A stretch of DNA of 64,000 nt, taken from contig NZ_CP034161.1 of NCBI RefSeq assembly GCF_003860525.1, forward strand, positions 186,001 through 250,000, read 5' to 3'. The DNA comes from Epilithonimonas vandammei (GTDB lineage: Bacteria; Bacteroidota; Bacteroidia; Flavobacteriales; Weeksellaceae). A program made the position numbers and the translations under genes. Shown here piece after piece: positions 55,301-63,918 of the stretch; the stretch's first letter is position 1, and each line of letters begins with the position of its first letter. The notes under the pieces are model-generated. The model searched no databases. It was not told where the DNA came from and was given only the letters and a program-made list of their open reading frames with translations.

Positions 55301-55418
55301 AATTGATGTCGGTCAAAGCAGCCACACCTATTCCCAGTTCAACACATTGCTGAACCAATTCTTTTACTGAAATGGTGCCATACCGAAGGCTGTGGAAAGA
55401 ATGACAATTGATAAACAT
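52365..55418 (-). CDS. DNA polymerase III alpha subunit-like (DnaE2/ImuC-type) polymerase
   Basis: 1017 residues, the length of DnaE2/ImuC rather than of the replicative subunit (about 1160). It has an N-terminal PHP domain (NCHSFHSLRYGTISVKELVQ), the polymerase active site (TPPDFDIDWSWQNRD; HVGRGSGANSIVAYCLGITD), the helix-hairpin-helix region (NNGDYTSLENFVKRIPIGIE) and a C-terminal OB domain (AYLISRKHVPTKRGTMFFGT). Together with a Y-family polymerase and an S24 repressor it forms a translesion/mutagenesis cassette often carried by Bacteroidetes elements. It follows dinB by 12 bp. Confidence 0.88.
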   Translation of the reverse strand: MFINCHSFHSLRYGTISVKELVQQCVELGIGVAALTDINCISGIYDFHRLCEKNNIRPVVGVDIRTDNKQHYICLAKNQSGIGEINRLLTQHHCEGNDLPLHHPNLPNVFVVYPLNNYPEKLHRNEYIGIRPEEINLLINPILKKYIPRMVILQPVTFTTKREYKLHKILRAIDRNTLITKLEENDICGQNEKLISIDELLKNYQHYPQIIENTQQLLEQCHFHFDYKTPKNKKNFTESKDSDIKLLKELAYKGFTKRYPDDDEKAKARMDKELGVINQLNFCAYFLITWDIIQYSNRMGFMHVGRGSGANSIVAYCLGITDICPLELDLYFERFLNLNRKTPPDFDIDWSWQNRDTILQYIFDKYGKDHVAFCGTNVEFKYKSIFREVGKAFGLPKEELDELATKSIEQHDINSVSAMVHKYGKLLEKFPNQRSMHSCGILISEEPITNYSALEMPPKGFPIAQFDMHVAEEIGLEKFDILSQRGLGTINDTVKLIEEKRGIKVNIRDVSLSKDEERCNEFLSRGKTIGCFYIESPAMRGLLRRLKCNNYKVLVAASSIIRPGVAQSGMMKEYIFRHNNPDQFEYFHPVFEKELGETYGIMVYQEDVIKIALHFGGLSPADGDVLRRAMSGKGRSLSALQKVKDHFFESCKSLGHPEQLSKEVYRQIESFAGYSFCKAHSASYAVESYQSLYLKVYYPIEFMVSAINNGGGFYRTEVYVHEARMSGATILNPCVNLSEYQTTVYGEDVYLGLMHIEKLESKIAVLIPEERKNNGDYTSLENFVKRIPIGIETLQTLIFIGAFRFTGKQKHELLIEARFLLAGNRPTFKHLTLLEEPQKEYTLPKVLRHPLEDAFDEIEILGFPVSVSPFDLLQTKYRGSVMAKDLTKYHKKQVKMLAYLISRKHVPTKRGTMFFGTWIDAEGEYFDTAHFPDNLSQYPFQGGGCYLLLGTVEVDFHFPTITILKMAKMPFIPDPRYTLDKDKAYEAYNNIREDVSMTFRKPYPQEHEIGLPRRKMS

Positions 55419-55430
55419 AGCATTGTGGAT

Positions 55431-56576
55431 TTATTGATTTAAAAATCCGGATGCCCGGCCAACGCTGTCTGAACCGAACCTCATTTTAATTTTGTCCAAC
55501 GTTTGATAAAGACTGATAAGCTCTTCCGTATCTTCAAACAGGTTCATCTGGTGACAGCCGTGTACCAGGCCAGTGAATTTTACTCCTATAAGTCGGATTC
55601 GCATTCTGCGGTTATAGACTTTCTCAAATAATTCTATTGCATACTTAAGCAGCGTATGGTCGGACGAAGTGTAAGGAATCCTGTATTGCTTGGTCTCCGT
55701 ATCGAAGTTAGAGTACCGAATTTTTACCACAACGGTAGAAGTCAGCCACTTCTCCTGACGGAGCTGGAAGCATAACTGTTCCACCATTCCCGACAGTATG
55801 CTCTTTATGCCATTGATATCGATGGTATCCTGTGAAAATGTATTTTCCTTTGAGATGGATTTTCTTTCCGAATAGGGAACAACTGGCGTTTCATCAATAC
55901 CATTGGCTTTCTTCCAAAGTTCCTGCCCGTTTTTTCCGATTAGCTGGTGCAGGACGTCAACAGGCATCTCTGATAGGGTTTGGATATTTCTTACGCCCAA
56001 CCTGGATAGCAATTGAAAGGTCACATTGCCAACCATCGGAATTTTCTTAACTGAGAGCGGATTCAGAAAAGGTCTTATATTCTGCTCGGGAATTTCAAGT
56101 TTACCAATAGGCTTCGATTCCCCGGTCCCGATTTTTGAAACGGTTTTATTGGTGGATAAGGCAAAGCTGATGGGCAAACCGGTATTTTTTCTGACAGCCT
56201 CTGCAATTTCAGTGGTCCATTGATAGCAACCGAAAAATTTATCCATCCCGGAAAGATCAAGGTAGAACTCATCAATACTTGCCTTTTCAAGAACCGGAAC
56301 TTTTTCCTGTATGACTTCAGTGACTGTATGCGACATATTCGAGTACATTTCCATATCGCCCCGGATAACCTTTGCCTCCGGGCAAAGCCGAAGCGCCATT
56401 TTTATCGGCATTGCACTTCGCACTCCAAAATATCGTGTCTCATAAGAGCAGGATGCTACCACGCCTCTGTCTCCGCCACCAATGATAAGTGGCTTTCCAA
56501 CGAGGTCGGAGTTCTTCAGCCTCTCACAGGAAACAAAGAATGTGTCCAGATCCATATGTGCTATTGCCCGTTTCAT
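55431..56576 (-). CDS. Y-family DNA polymerase IV (DinB-like)
   Basis: 381 residues. Catalytic motifs are complete: HMDLDTFFVSCERL at the start and ASIDEFYLDLSGM near 100. The palm (VVASCSYETRYFGVRSAMPI), thumb HhH (IPMVGNVTFQLLSRLGVRNI) and little-finger domain (ISKENTFSQDTIDINGIKSI) follow. It makes error-prone bypass synthesis. It is first in the operon with the DnaE-like gene and is divergent from the S24 repressor gene with 61 bp between, holding the operator. Confidence 0.9.
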   Translation of the reverse strand: MKRAIAHMDLDTFFVSCERLKNSDLVGKPLIIGGGDRGVVASCSYETRYFGVRSAMPIKMALRLCPEAKVIRGDMEMYSNMSHTVTEVIQEKVPVLEKASIDEFYLDLSGMDKFFGCYQWTTEIAEAVRKNTGLPISFALSTNKTVSKIGTGESKPIGKLEIPEQNIRPFLNPLSVKKIPMVGNVTFQLLSRLGVRNIQTLSEMPVDVLHQLIGKNGQELWKKANGIDETPVVPYSERKSISKENTFSQDTIDINGIKSILSGMVEQLCFQLRQEKWLTSTVVVKIRYSNFDTETKQYRIPYTSSDHTLLKYAIELFEKVYNRRMRIRLIGVKFTGLVHGCHQMNLFEDTEELISLYQTLDKIKMRFGSDSVGRASGFLNQ

Positions 56577-56597
56577 TTGACAAAATTAGATTCATTT

Positions 56598-56637
56598 TGT
56601 ATCATTTTTATTATATTTGCTGATACAATTTGTATCA
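56598..56637. promoter_or_regulatory. Operator in the divergent dinB / S24-repressor promoter
   Basis: TGATACA and TGTATCA (56621-56637) are exact inverted arms around ATT, directly before the ATG at 56638. A further half-site TGTATCA is at 56598-56604. Likely bound by the adjacent S24-type repressor. Confidence 0.7.
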
Positions 56638-57416
56638 ATGTCAGTTTTTTCAGATAATATCAGGTTTCTAAGGCATAAAAAAAGTTTGTCCCAGCAAAGT
56701 ATTGCCGACAATTTGGGAATAAGCAGGGTGCGTTATGCCAAATATGAAGACGGCCGTTCCGAACCGCCATTCGATGTTCTTCTCAACATCTCCAAATATT
56801 TTAGCATCAGCATCGACCTGATGCTGACATTGGATCTGAGAAAATATCCTTTGGAAGATGTTATCAAACTGCCGGATAACAGGATTGTTCTGCCAATACT
56901 GGTCGATGAATCCGGTGAAAATAAAATTGAAATTATCCCCATAAAGCTTCAATGGGATATATTGAGGGATATAATGACCCGGGATATATTGAAAGCCTGC
57001 AGTATATGTCACTGCCTTTTCTGAGAAACGGAAAGTACAGGGCTTTTCCCGTGGGAGGGGATTCAATGCCTCCATACAATGACCGGACTTTTATCATTGG
57101 AAAATATGTGGAAAGTATAGATGACCTGAAAACTGGAAAAACCTATCTCTTCATCACCCGGGAAGGAATGACCTATAAAAGATATGTGGGAAAAGATGAA
57201 TATGGAACACTCGTGAGTGCAGATAACAGCTTTTACAGTCCTTACGAAATCGAATGGTCATCCGTTATGGAAATGTGGGAATATGAATGTTCTGTAAACC
57301 GCGATGAGCTGGGACTTTGGAATTTTGGGCAACCCGACATCCAGGGAATGTTTTTATCGTTAAAGAAGGATATCCAAATCCTAAAAGATCAACTCAACAG
57401 CAATAAAAAAAAATGA
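56638..57416 (+). pseudogene. XRE/S24 (LexA-like) repressor split by a frameshift
   Basis: The ATG at 56638 begins MSVFSDNIRFLRHKKSLSQQ with a XRE-type HTH (QQSIADNLGISRVRYAKYED). Near 56946 the frame is broken: IEIIPIK is followed by LQWDILRD and a stop at 57024, while the +1 frame continues ASMGYIEGYNDPGYIESLQY and the S24 peptidase domain to 57416 (AFPVGGDSMPPYNDRTFIIG with catalytic Ser; GMTYKRYVGK with catalytic Lys). One extra A would restore a 260-residue protein. The second part might be translated alone from the ATG at 56952. The break would leave dinB/dnaE-like expression unregulated if not read through. Confidence 0.8.
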
Positions 57417-57524
57417 AAATCTGGTGTTTCTCCAGCTCTGTTGTTTTATCAAACACCGGATAATATAGCAAAAACGATAACCTGACGGTGCCATACAAAC
57501 ATCCGGAACAAAATATAACCTAAA

Positions 57525-58070
57525 AAGCTTTGCTTGTAATAAATTTGGTCCACTTTTACAAAACCGGCTCAAAATTATTACCACAAAACGCTGTACTGGC
57601 TCAAATAATAAGCCGACCATCTCCTACCCGGTCCAGAATTTCAGCCGGATGTTATTGATGCGGCTCAGGAGTTAAGCCGTTCTATTTGTGACGTGTATTC
57701 AATAAACTACAGGAGCTGATAACCTTGCTTAAAAATTGCACCACTTATTGGGAAACCGGTTCAAATTTGTTACCACCAAACACTCCACTGGCTCAAAAAA
57801 TAAGCCGCTTATCTCAAAACCGGTTCAGAATGTGCACCATATAATGCCAGTGCGGTTCAAGAGTTAAACCACCTTATTTCTAAAGTGTATTCAATAAACT
57901 GCAGGAGCTGATAACCTTGCTTAAAAATTGCACCACTTTTTAGGAAACCGGCTCAAAATTGTTACCACCAAACGCTGCACTGGCTCAAATAATAAGCCGC
58001 CTATCTCAAACCCGGCTCAGAATTTGAGCCAGATATAGTCAATGCGGTTCAAAAATTGAGCAGCCTTGAT
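57525..58070. repeat. Tandem array of 192-bp repeats
   Basis: Units start at 57562, 57754 and 57946 (AACCGGYTCAAAWTTG...), exactly 192 bp apart; the last is cut at about 58070 and a partial tail of another lies before the first. Each unit contains several GGCTCAAA-like boxes. No ORF is supported in it. The 57417-58434 gap holds nothing else apart from a hairpin near its end. Possible roles are partition, incompatibility or transfer origin. Confidence 0.75.
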
Positions 58071-58255
58071 GTCATTTACTTTTCTGCTCTTTTTCTTTTC
58101 GAAAGCAATCATTCCAACTTACTAATAATCAATTAAATGCAGTCTTTTTTCACAGCTCTGAAAAATCAGCGGTATAAGTTAGCAAGATGTGTCTTTGTAT
58201 ATACAACTTTTCAAGTTCCATATCCCAAGACTCTCTTGCCTTTTTGCAAAAGGGG

Positions 58256-58287
58256 AAAAGACTTCGGAACTCGTCTTTTTTCTTTGT
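58256..58287 (+). terminator. Terminator-like hairpin
   Basis: AAAAGAC (58256-58262) and GTCTTTT (58273-58279) around TTCGGAACTC, followed by TTTCTTTG. Confidence 0.5.
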
Positions 58288-58434
58288 AAACCCTTAGTTA
58301 GATTCCAATTTATTCTTTTTTAATCTCCACGGCTTCAAGAGTAATCCAGATTGTTCTTATTTAGCCCAAGCCCCTCTAACCCTATTGTTTTCAAGGTTTT
58401 AATGCTCCAACTTTGCAGCAGAAATCTTAATCAG

Positions 58435-59220
58435 ATGAAAACAATTCTTTACTTTTTCTTTAGCTTATTGACAGTATCAGTCTCGGGACAGGTCGGCATT
58501 AATACACCAAACCCGGAAGCTACTTTTCAGGTTGTAGGCAAACCTGATGATCCGAATCATTATGATGGAATCATTCCACCAAGTATTACCGGCGATCAGT
58601 TATCAAAAAAGATTTATTCATCCTCAAAAAAAGGAGCATTGGTATTCGTGACGACTCCGCCCTACATACTGTCAGGGCAGGTCATTAACATTGCCGAGCC
58701 CGGACTCTATTATTTTGACGGCAATCGATGGCAGCCTGCAAAGCAGGAGTGGAAGATCGAGTATCAAACCATTCTGGTTTTAGACGGTAACACCAACAGC
58801 CCTCTCACCGCTTCTACCCACTGGAGTGCACCTGTTAACATTTGGGATGATAAGGACACTTACGACACCTCTACGAAATTCTACAGCATGGGAACAAAAA
58901 AATTCGGCGGCTTAGAGGGAGCGGTATCGTTTAGAAAAATTGACGGGATCATCAACATTAAATTCCTGTTATCACGAACAGCTGGTGCCAACCCTCTTTC
59001 TGATGATGCCGTAATGGATATTTCTGATATCTGCAATGAGCTTGGATACTTCCCGACCGATGTCGCCTGGCTCCATCCTGAAAATTCAACAGTCCTGATG
59101 ACTGTTTTTCTGCAAAACAATTCAATTCATATCCCCGCAACAACTTTAAATGCAATCAGTTCCAATACAGTGGGCGAAGCCAAAGGATATTCAACCTGGA
59201 CGAAACCTCATTTAAAATAA
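58435..59220 (+). CDS. Secreted protein upstream of the mob genes (paralogue 1)
   Basis: 261 residues from the ATG at 58435 with a signal peptide (MKTILYFFFSLLTVSVSGQ). The first 90 mature residues (VGINTPNPEATFQVVGKPDD; YDGIIPPSITGDQLSKKIYS; GLYYFDGNRWQPAK) are closely related to those of the next gene. The C-terminal 150 residues differ and are strand-rich (DKDTYDTSTKFYSMGTKKFG). No family name was recognised. Position just before mobC suggests a surface protein of the conjugative element, perhaps an adhesin; this is a guess. Confidence 0.7.
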   Translation: MKTILYFFFSLLTVSVSGQVGINTPNPEATFQVVGKPDDPNHYDGIIPPSITGDQLSKKIYSSSKKGALVFVTTPPYILSGQVINIAEPGLYYFDGNRWQPAKQEWKIEYQTILVLDGNTNSPLTASTHWSAPVNIWDDKDTYDTSTKFYSMGTKKFGGLEGAVSFRKIDGIINIKFLLSRTAGANPLSDDAVMDISDICNELGYFPTDVAWLHPENSTVLMTVFLQNNSIHIPATTLNAISSNTVGEAKGYSTWTKPHLK

Positions 59221-59302
59221 GGCAATACAAAATGCTATTCAACAGCATTTCGAAATGATAAACGATTCTAAAAACGCAATAAACCTTAAACAAAAAACAA
59301 CA

Positions 59303-60397
59303 ATGAAAAACAATTTTCTAACCTTACTTTTTGCATTGGCATTCGTTAACCTGTTCTCGCAGGTCGGTATTAATACCCAGTCGCCTAAAGCTACTTTTGA
59401 AGTGGTCGGAAAACCAAATGATGCGAATCATTTTGACGGGATCATTCCGCCACGCATCACCGGCGATGAGTTGGCTGCAAAAACTTACTCCACCGCACAA
59501 AAAGGTGCTTTTGTATTTGTGACTACGCCTGCGACCACTCCAACGGGACAAGTTGCTCACTTAACAAAGTCGGGATTGTATTATTTTGACGGCCAGCAAT
59601 GGGTGGCGCTGAGTAAGGATGACCCTTTGGAAATGGTTGCGCTAAGAGGCAATACTTCTCCGGTTGAATTGATACTGAAGAACTATCTTACACTTGATTT
59701 TGACCAGAAGGAAAATTATATCCTGGGAAGATCCCGGAGTCCGATCACCGGTGAATACAATACCATCGTGGCGACAGATTCCAACATCACTTCCGGTAAA
59801 GGGAACTCAGCATTTGCCTACGCAATGTCACAGGGAAAGGTGACCGGGAAACTGAATTATGCAGCGGGCGTATCGGCATTGAATGGAATGGCTAACGGAA
59901 CCATATCCGGTAACAGGAATATCGGTATTGGCCCAGGCGCCATGTCATACATCACCTCAGGAAATGACAATATATCGATCGGTTACCTGTCAGGAACCGG
60001 AAACCGGACAGGCTCCAATAATATTTTTATTGGCGTGGGTGCAGGAAGCCCTGCCGTCGGAGACCGAAGTGTCAGTAACAAGCTGGCCATTCATTCGACT
60101 CCGGTTAACACAAACCAAAACGCCTTTTGGGACAGTATCACGAACAATTACACCGACTACAAGTTTGCGCTTATCTCGGGAGATTTTTCTGAGAGATGGC
60201 TGAATATTAATGGCAAGTTAAGTGTCACCCCTTCACAGATGCCTAATGCAGACGGTGATTCCTCCTATACTAAAAAAGTAGTCGCAAAGGCTGATGGTTC
60301 ATTTGGTTTTGCCACCGAGGTTATTCCCGCACCACCGGCTGTTGGAACGTATGTTCTGAAAAGTGTTAATGGCATCCCGAGTTGGAGTTCACTGTGA
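59303..60397 (+). CDS. Secreted protein upstream of the mob genes (paralogue 2), with head-like repeats
   Basis: 364 residues from the ATG at 59303 with a signal peptide (MKNNFLTLLFALAFVNLFSQ). The first 90 mature residues match the upstream gene. The middle carries short repeats such as NRNIGIGPGAMSYITSGNDN and NNIFIGVGAGSPAV, like the heads of trimeric adhesins or tail-fibre proteins, and ends with a C-terminal block (KKVVAKADGSFGFATEV). The stop overlaps the GTG start of mobC, so it is in one operon with the transfer genes. A surface or mating-related role is likely, but unproven. Confidence 0.72.
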   Translation: MKNNFLTLLFALAFVNLFSQVGINTQSPKATFEVVGKPNDANHFDGIIPPRITGDELAAKTYSTAQKGAFVFVTTPATTPTGQVAHLTKSGLYYFDGQQWVALSKDDPLEMVALRGNTSPVELILKNYLTLDFDQKENYILGRSRSPITGEYNTIVATDSNITSGKGNSAFAYAMSQGKVTGKLNYAAGVSALNGMANGTISGNRNIGIGPGAMSYITSGNDNISIGYLSGTGNRTGSNNIFIGVGAGSPAVGDRSVSNKLAIHSTPVNTNQNAFWDSITNNYTDYKFALISGDFSERWLNINGKLSVTPSQMPNADGDSSYTKKVVAKADGSFGFATEVIPAPPAVGTYVLKSVNGIPSWSSL

Positions 60398-60759
60398 AAA
60401 AAGAAGGGAGTACGACTTCTGAAGTGATCTTTTTCCGGATCCAACAGGACAGAAAAGAGAATTGGAAGAAAACGTGCCAGGAAAGAAATATCTCCTTGAC
60501 CAGACTGATCATCGATTCTGTGGAGAACAGGATTATGGATGACGAAAGAAGAAAGGTTCTTGATTTTATTGAAAAGCAGGACAACATCTTTGCAAAGATC
60601 GAAACCAACGTCAATCAAATCGCAAAAGTGGTCAACGGACAGAAGTTCATCTCAGAAAGTCAATTGGAACTATTTTCCGCACAACTTTCTGAAATAGCAG
60701 CACTGAAAGCCAGGCAGAATACAATTTTTGAAAACATCTACACATTGCTTTCAAAATGA
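60394..60759 (+). CDS. mobC: Plasmid mobilisation relaxosome protein MobC-like
   Basis: 121 residues from the GTG at 60394, which overlaps the upstream stop. An N-terminal ribbon-helix-helix-type segment (EVIFFRIQQDRKENWKKTCQ; ISLTRLIIDSVENRI) is followed by a coiled coil. Such proteins bind oriT and help the relaxase. The stop overlaps the relaxase start (ATGA). Confidence 0.75.
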   Translation: MKKEGSTTSEVIFFRIQQDRKENWKKTCQERNISLTRLIIDSVENRIMDDERRKVLDFIEKQDNIFAKIETNVNQIAKVVNGQKFISESQLELFSAQLSEIAALKARQNTIFENIYTLLSK

Positions 60760-62210
60760 TTGTCAAGCTTATGAAGCCTGCTGGAGCTAACTTTCCCGGG
60801 GTTGATTACAACGACAAGAAGATTGATAAGGGAAAGGGAGAATTAACGCTGATGAAGAATTTTCCGTCATTCATTAATGAAAATAGCAATAAGCAGCAGG
60901 TCAGAGATTATCTGAAAGCGATATCCAAAAGCAATAAGGTACAAAAACCACAATTCCACGCGGTGATCTCTACCAAATTCCAGGATCACAGCAAGGAAGA
61001 GCTTACAAGGATCAGCACAGACTTTATGGCTCAAATGGGATACGGACAACAGCCCTACATTGCAGTTTTCCACAAGGATACCGAAAATAATCATATCCAT
61101 ATTGTTTCTACAAGGGTCGATAAACAAACCGGGAAAAAGATCGATGACAGCTACGAAAAGCTAAAGGCGCAAAAAGCTTTGGCCCACGTGATGGAAAAAT
61201 GCTACGGAATCAATGAGGAGGAAAAATTAAATCAACTTTTAAATTACAAAATTGGCTCTTTTCAGCAGCTGAAAATTTTGCTCAATAGAAATGGTTACCA
61301 ACTTACCGAAAACACAAATGATGGAAAATCCATTACCATTTCAAAAAACGGCATTGTGCAGCGAAGAATCTCAGCAGACCAGAGTGTTTTCAGCAATAAG
61401 GAAAGCGAGAAACGGATCAGGCAGATCAGGGCCATTTTTTCAAAATACAAACAGCTATACTCCAACAAAATGTTTAGAGTAGATGATTACCGAAAACAGG
61501 AAGCGATGCTCCCTGAAGAAAAGCACAAAGACCTTTGGAAGCCGGAAATCGAATTTGAAAGTGAGCTTCAGAAGAAACTGAGAGACGCTTTTGGCATTGA
61601 CATCGTATTTCATCATAAGGATGATCGAATGCCTTTCGGCTACACGTTGATCGATCACAAGACGGCGACAGTTCATAAAGGCAGTGAGATCATGAAGATG
61701 GGTGACCTGTTTGAATTCACTTCTGCTACGATGGATAAAAGGCTTTTTGAGCAACTGCAAGATTATGGGATTCCCAATGCGGGGACCAGGACGGTACTGC
61801 TGAAATATCTGAAAGAAAGATATCCGGAAAATGAGCTAAGTGATTTTATGCTGTTTGAGAATAAAAAGCTGAAGAACAAGGAACTATTCAATGCTATCAG
61901 AAGCGATACAAAAGAATATCTAAAAAGCCAGCGCAAAGATGATGTCAGCCTTGTAAGATCCGATGAAGGGAAATATTACGCGATCCATTCCAGGCTTCAC
62001 TTTGTTGGTGAGCTGCAAACCTTGATCGGCGAGAAGCAATATCAGCAGTTTCTGAATCCGGAGTTGAAAAATGAAAAGCTACCAGAAAACAATACCGGAA
62101 ACGAGTTGAAGCAGGTGATCAATGAAATGCTGTTTGAATGGATGAAATCGTCCGGAACAGCAAAAGACCCATCTGAGAACGAATTGAAAAAGCGAAGAAA
62201 AAAGAGATAA
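60756..62210 (+). CDS. mobB: Relaxase/mobilisation nuclease MobB
   Basis: 484 residues. The relaxase domain is in the first 150: a Tyr in GVDYNDKKI (about 18), and the metal-binding motif HKDTENNHIHIV with His106, Asp108, His113 and His115. It nicks oriT and stays attached to the transferred strand. The C-terminal half is helical and charged. MobC and MobB overlap, and a ParA-like traA follows after 12 bp, as in Bacteroidetes conjugative elements. Confidence 0.9.
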   Translation: MIVKLMKPAGANFPGVDYNDKKIDKGKGELTLMKNFPSFINENSNKQQVRDYLKAISKSNKVQKPQFHAVISTKFQDHSKEELTRISTDFMAQMGYGQQPYIAVFHKDTENNHIHIVSTRVDKQTGKKIDDSYEKLKAQKALAHVMEKCYGINEEEKLNQLLNYKIGSFQQLKILLNRNGYQLTENTNDGKSITISKNGIVQRRISADQSVFSNKESEKRIRQIRAIFSKYKQLYSNKMFRVDDYRKQEAMLPEEKHKDLWKPEIEFESELQKKLRDAFGIDIVFHHKDDRMPFGYTLIDHKTATVHKGSEIMKMGDLFEFTSATMDKRLFEQLQDYGIPNAGTRTVLLKYLKERYPENELSDFMLFENKKLKNKELFNAIRSDTKEYLKSQRKDDVSLVRSDEGKYYAIHSRLHFVGELQTLIGEKQYQQFLNPELKNEKLPENNTGNELKQVINEMLFEWMKSSGTAKDPSENELKKRRKKR

Positions 62211-62222
62211 AACCAACAAAAA

Positions 62223-62873
62223 ATGATTATCACATTCGGGACACAAAAAGGAGGAACAGGCAAAACCACACTTGCGATTGCTTTTGCCAATTATATTTCG
62301 GGCGTATCCGAAAGAAAGGTCAACGTGTTCGACTTTGATTTTCAGAAATCTTTTTACCACAAATGGAAGGAAGATGAAGAGTCGGAACTACCGAAACTAT
62401 ATGAGGTCAAGATTATTGATGAGGACAATGAACAGCCTTTCTCCGATTTTGAACAACTGATCGAAATGAAGGAAAGTGAAGAGGTCAACGTTTTTGACCT
62501 TGCCGGAACGCTGGATGCCCGGTACAGTGATCTGCTGATCTATAGTGATTTTATCGTGATCCCCTTTGAATATTCAAATGTCTCTGCCAAATCTACATTG
62601 GTTTTTATCAACTTTTTGGGATTGCTTGAAAGCCAGGCGGAGCGAATTTTTATCCGGTCTAAATACGATAAAGGCTACAAATACCAGAACCAGGAAGGAA
62701 TGGATGCTGAGATCGGCAAATACGGCATCCTGCTGAAAAATCCGGTATTCAAACGGAACTGTCTTCAGACCATTGATACCAGAAGACTGACCTATGAACA
62801 GAAATATGCAGTCAAACATCCATTCAATGAACTGATCGATCACATCAACCAAACGCTTGAAATTAACATATAA
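62223..62873 (+). CDS. traA: ParA-family ATPase (TraA)
   Basis: 216 residues with a deviant Walker A (KGGTGKTT at 9-16) and a Walker B-like segment (VNVFDFDFQKSFYHKWKEDE; VNVFDLAGTLDARYSDLLIY). In Bacteroidetes conjugative elements the ParA-like protein directly precedes the tra operon and is named TraA. It may position the element or the transfer machinery. Confidence 0.85.
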   Translation: MIITFGTQKGGTGKTTLAIAFANYISGVSERKVNVFDFDFQKSFYHKWKEDEESELPKLYEVKIIDEDNEQPFSDFEQLIEMKESEEVNVFDLAGTLDARYSDLLIYSDFIVIPFEYSNVSAKSTLVFINFLGLLESQAERIFIRSKYDKGYKYQNQEGMDAEIGKYGILLKNPVFKRNCLQTIDTRRLTYEQKYAVKHPFNELIDHINQTLEINI

Positions 62874-62893
62874 CGATTCTAAAAACACTTACA

Positions 62894-63481
62894 ATGATCA
62901 AAATATTTCTTACCATCCTCATTGTTTATCTGCTGTATTACGCAGGAAATATTGTTTATGACCTTTTTCTAAAAAAAGATAATGCATTAAAAGAAGATGA
63001 GGCGCAAGAATATGCCCTTGCAGCACTTACCGAGCAGGACAAAGCTGAAATAAAAGCCGTCAGGATCGATGATGTGGAGCATCTCAATACACCCAATTCA
63101 TTTAATACGAAGGAGCTGTTTTCTTCAAATGGAGAAGAAGCGGACGAACCACACGATTTAGACCACTGGCGTCAGAAATTTGAATCCGAACAGGATATTG
63201 ATGCGTTTGAGATAGCACCGCAGATTGATGAACAATTAACGGAGTCGAAAGAAGTTCCGCAAGACGATTGGGTTGAGGAGGAGATTGTTCAGGGCACTGA
63301 AAACGGAATCTCTACGAATCCAACATCTGTCATCGCTGATAACGCTGATTCACGGCCGGAGAACGAAAGTCCTTCCTTGAAACTGAAACAGCAGTTCAAC
63401 CAATTTCTCAGCCTTGCCGAAACCCAGATCCAGGTCCTTTCAGACCGTGATGGCTTCAAGGTCTACCATTCAATGATCTAG
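62894..63481 (+). CDS. Conjugative transfer region membrane-anchored protein (TraB/C-position)
   Basis: 195 residues. One membrane helix at the N-terminus (MIKIFLTILIVYLLYYAGNI), then an acidic, mostly disordered segment and a C-terminal part (LKLKQQFNQFLSLAETQIQV). No domain was recognised; the place between traA and traE suggests a transfer function. It starts 20 bp after traA. Confidence 0.7.
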   Translation: MIKIFLTILIVYLLYYAGNIVYDLFLKKDNALKEDEAQEYALAALTEQDKAEIKAVRIDDVEHLNTPNSFNTKELFSSNGEEADEPHDLDHWRQKFESEQDIDAFEIAPQIDEQLTESKEVPQDDWVEEEIVQGTENGISTNPTSVIADNADSRPENESPSLKLKQQFNQFLSLAETQIQVLSDRDGFKVYHSMI

Positions 63482-63596
63482 AGGAAAACCGAAACTTTTA
63501 AATCTTCAAATGATCCGCTCAGTAGAGCCGGATAGCACACCTCCTATGCCTTTTTCTGAACAAAAAAACACAATTCAAATATAAATCTTACCTATT

Positions 63597-63917
63597 ATGA
63601 AACACAAATGTAAACGTTACCTAACGACGAAAAAATTATTGACTGCGGCACTACTTCTTATGGCGGTCACGCCCATGCTGGCACAGGGTGGGGCTACGGC
63701 CATCTCCAATGCAGCCAATGACATTAAAGACTATTGGGATCCGATTAAACTGATCCTAAAAGCCGTTGGCGGATTGGTAGGTTTCATCGGCGGGCTTCGG
63801 GTCTATAACAAATGGACCAACGGCGACCAGGATGTCAATAAAGAGATCCTGGGGTATGGTGGTGCGATGATCTTCCTCATCGTTGTTCCTGAATTTGTAA
63901 CCTCCTTTTTCGCATAA
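63597..63917 (+). CDS. traE: Conjugative transposon protein TraE (DUF4134)
   Basis: 106 residues with an N-terminal signal (ALLLMAVTPMLAQG) and two membrane helices (IKLILKAVGGLVGFIGGLRV; GAMIFLIVVPEFVTSFFA). This matches TraE/DUF4134, a small VirB2/VirB3-like component of the mating channel. The next gene, traF, starts one base after the stop. Confidence 0.9.
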   Translation: MKHKCKRYLTTKKLLTAALLLMAVTPMLAQGGATAISNAANDIKDYWDPIKLILKAVGGLVGFIGGLRVYNKWTNGDQDVNKEILGYGGAMIFLIVVPEFVTSFFA

Positions 63918-63918
63918 G

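Noticed and set aside
57381..57620. 79-codon minus-strand ORF at the start of the tandem repeats
   Set aside because: It begins inside the repeat array, overlaps the S24 gene end, and has no domain or ribosome-binding context.
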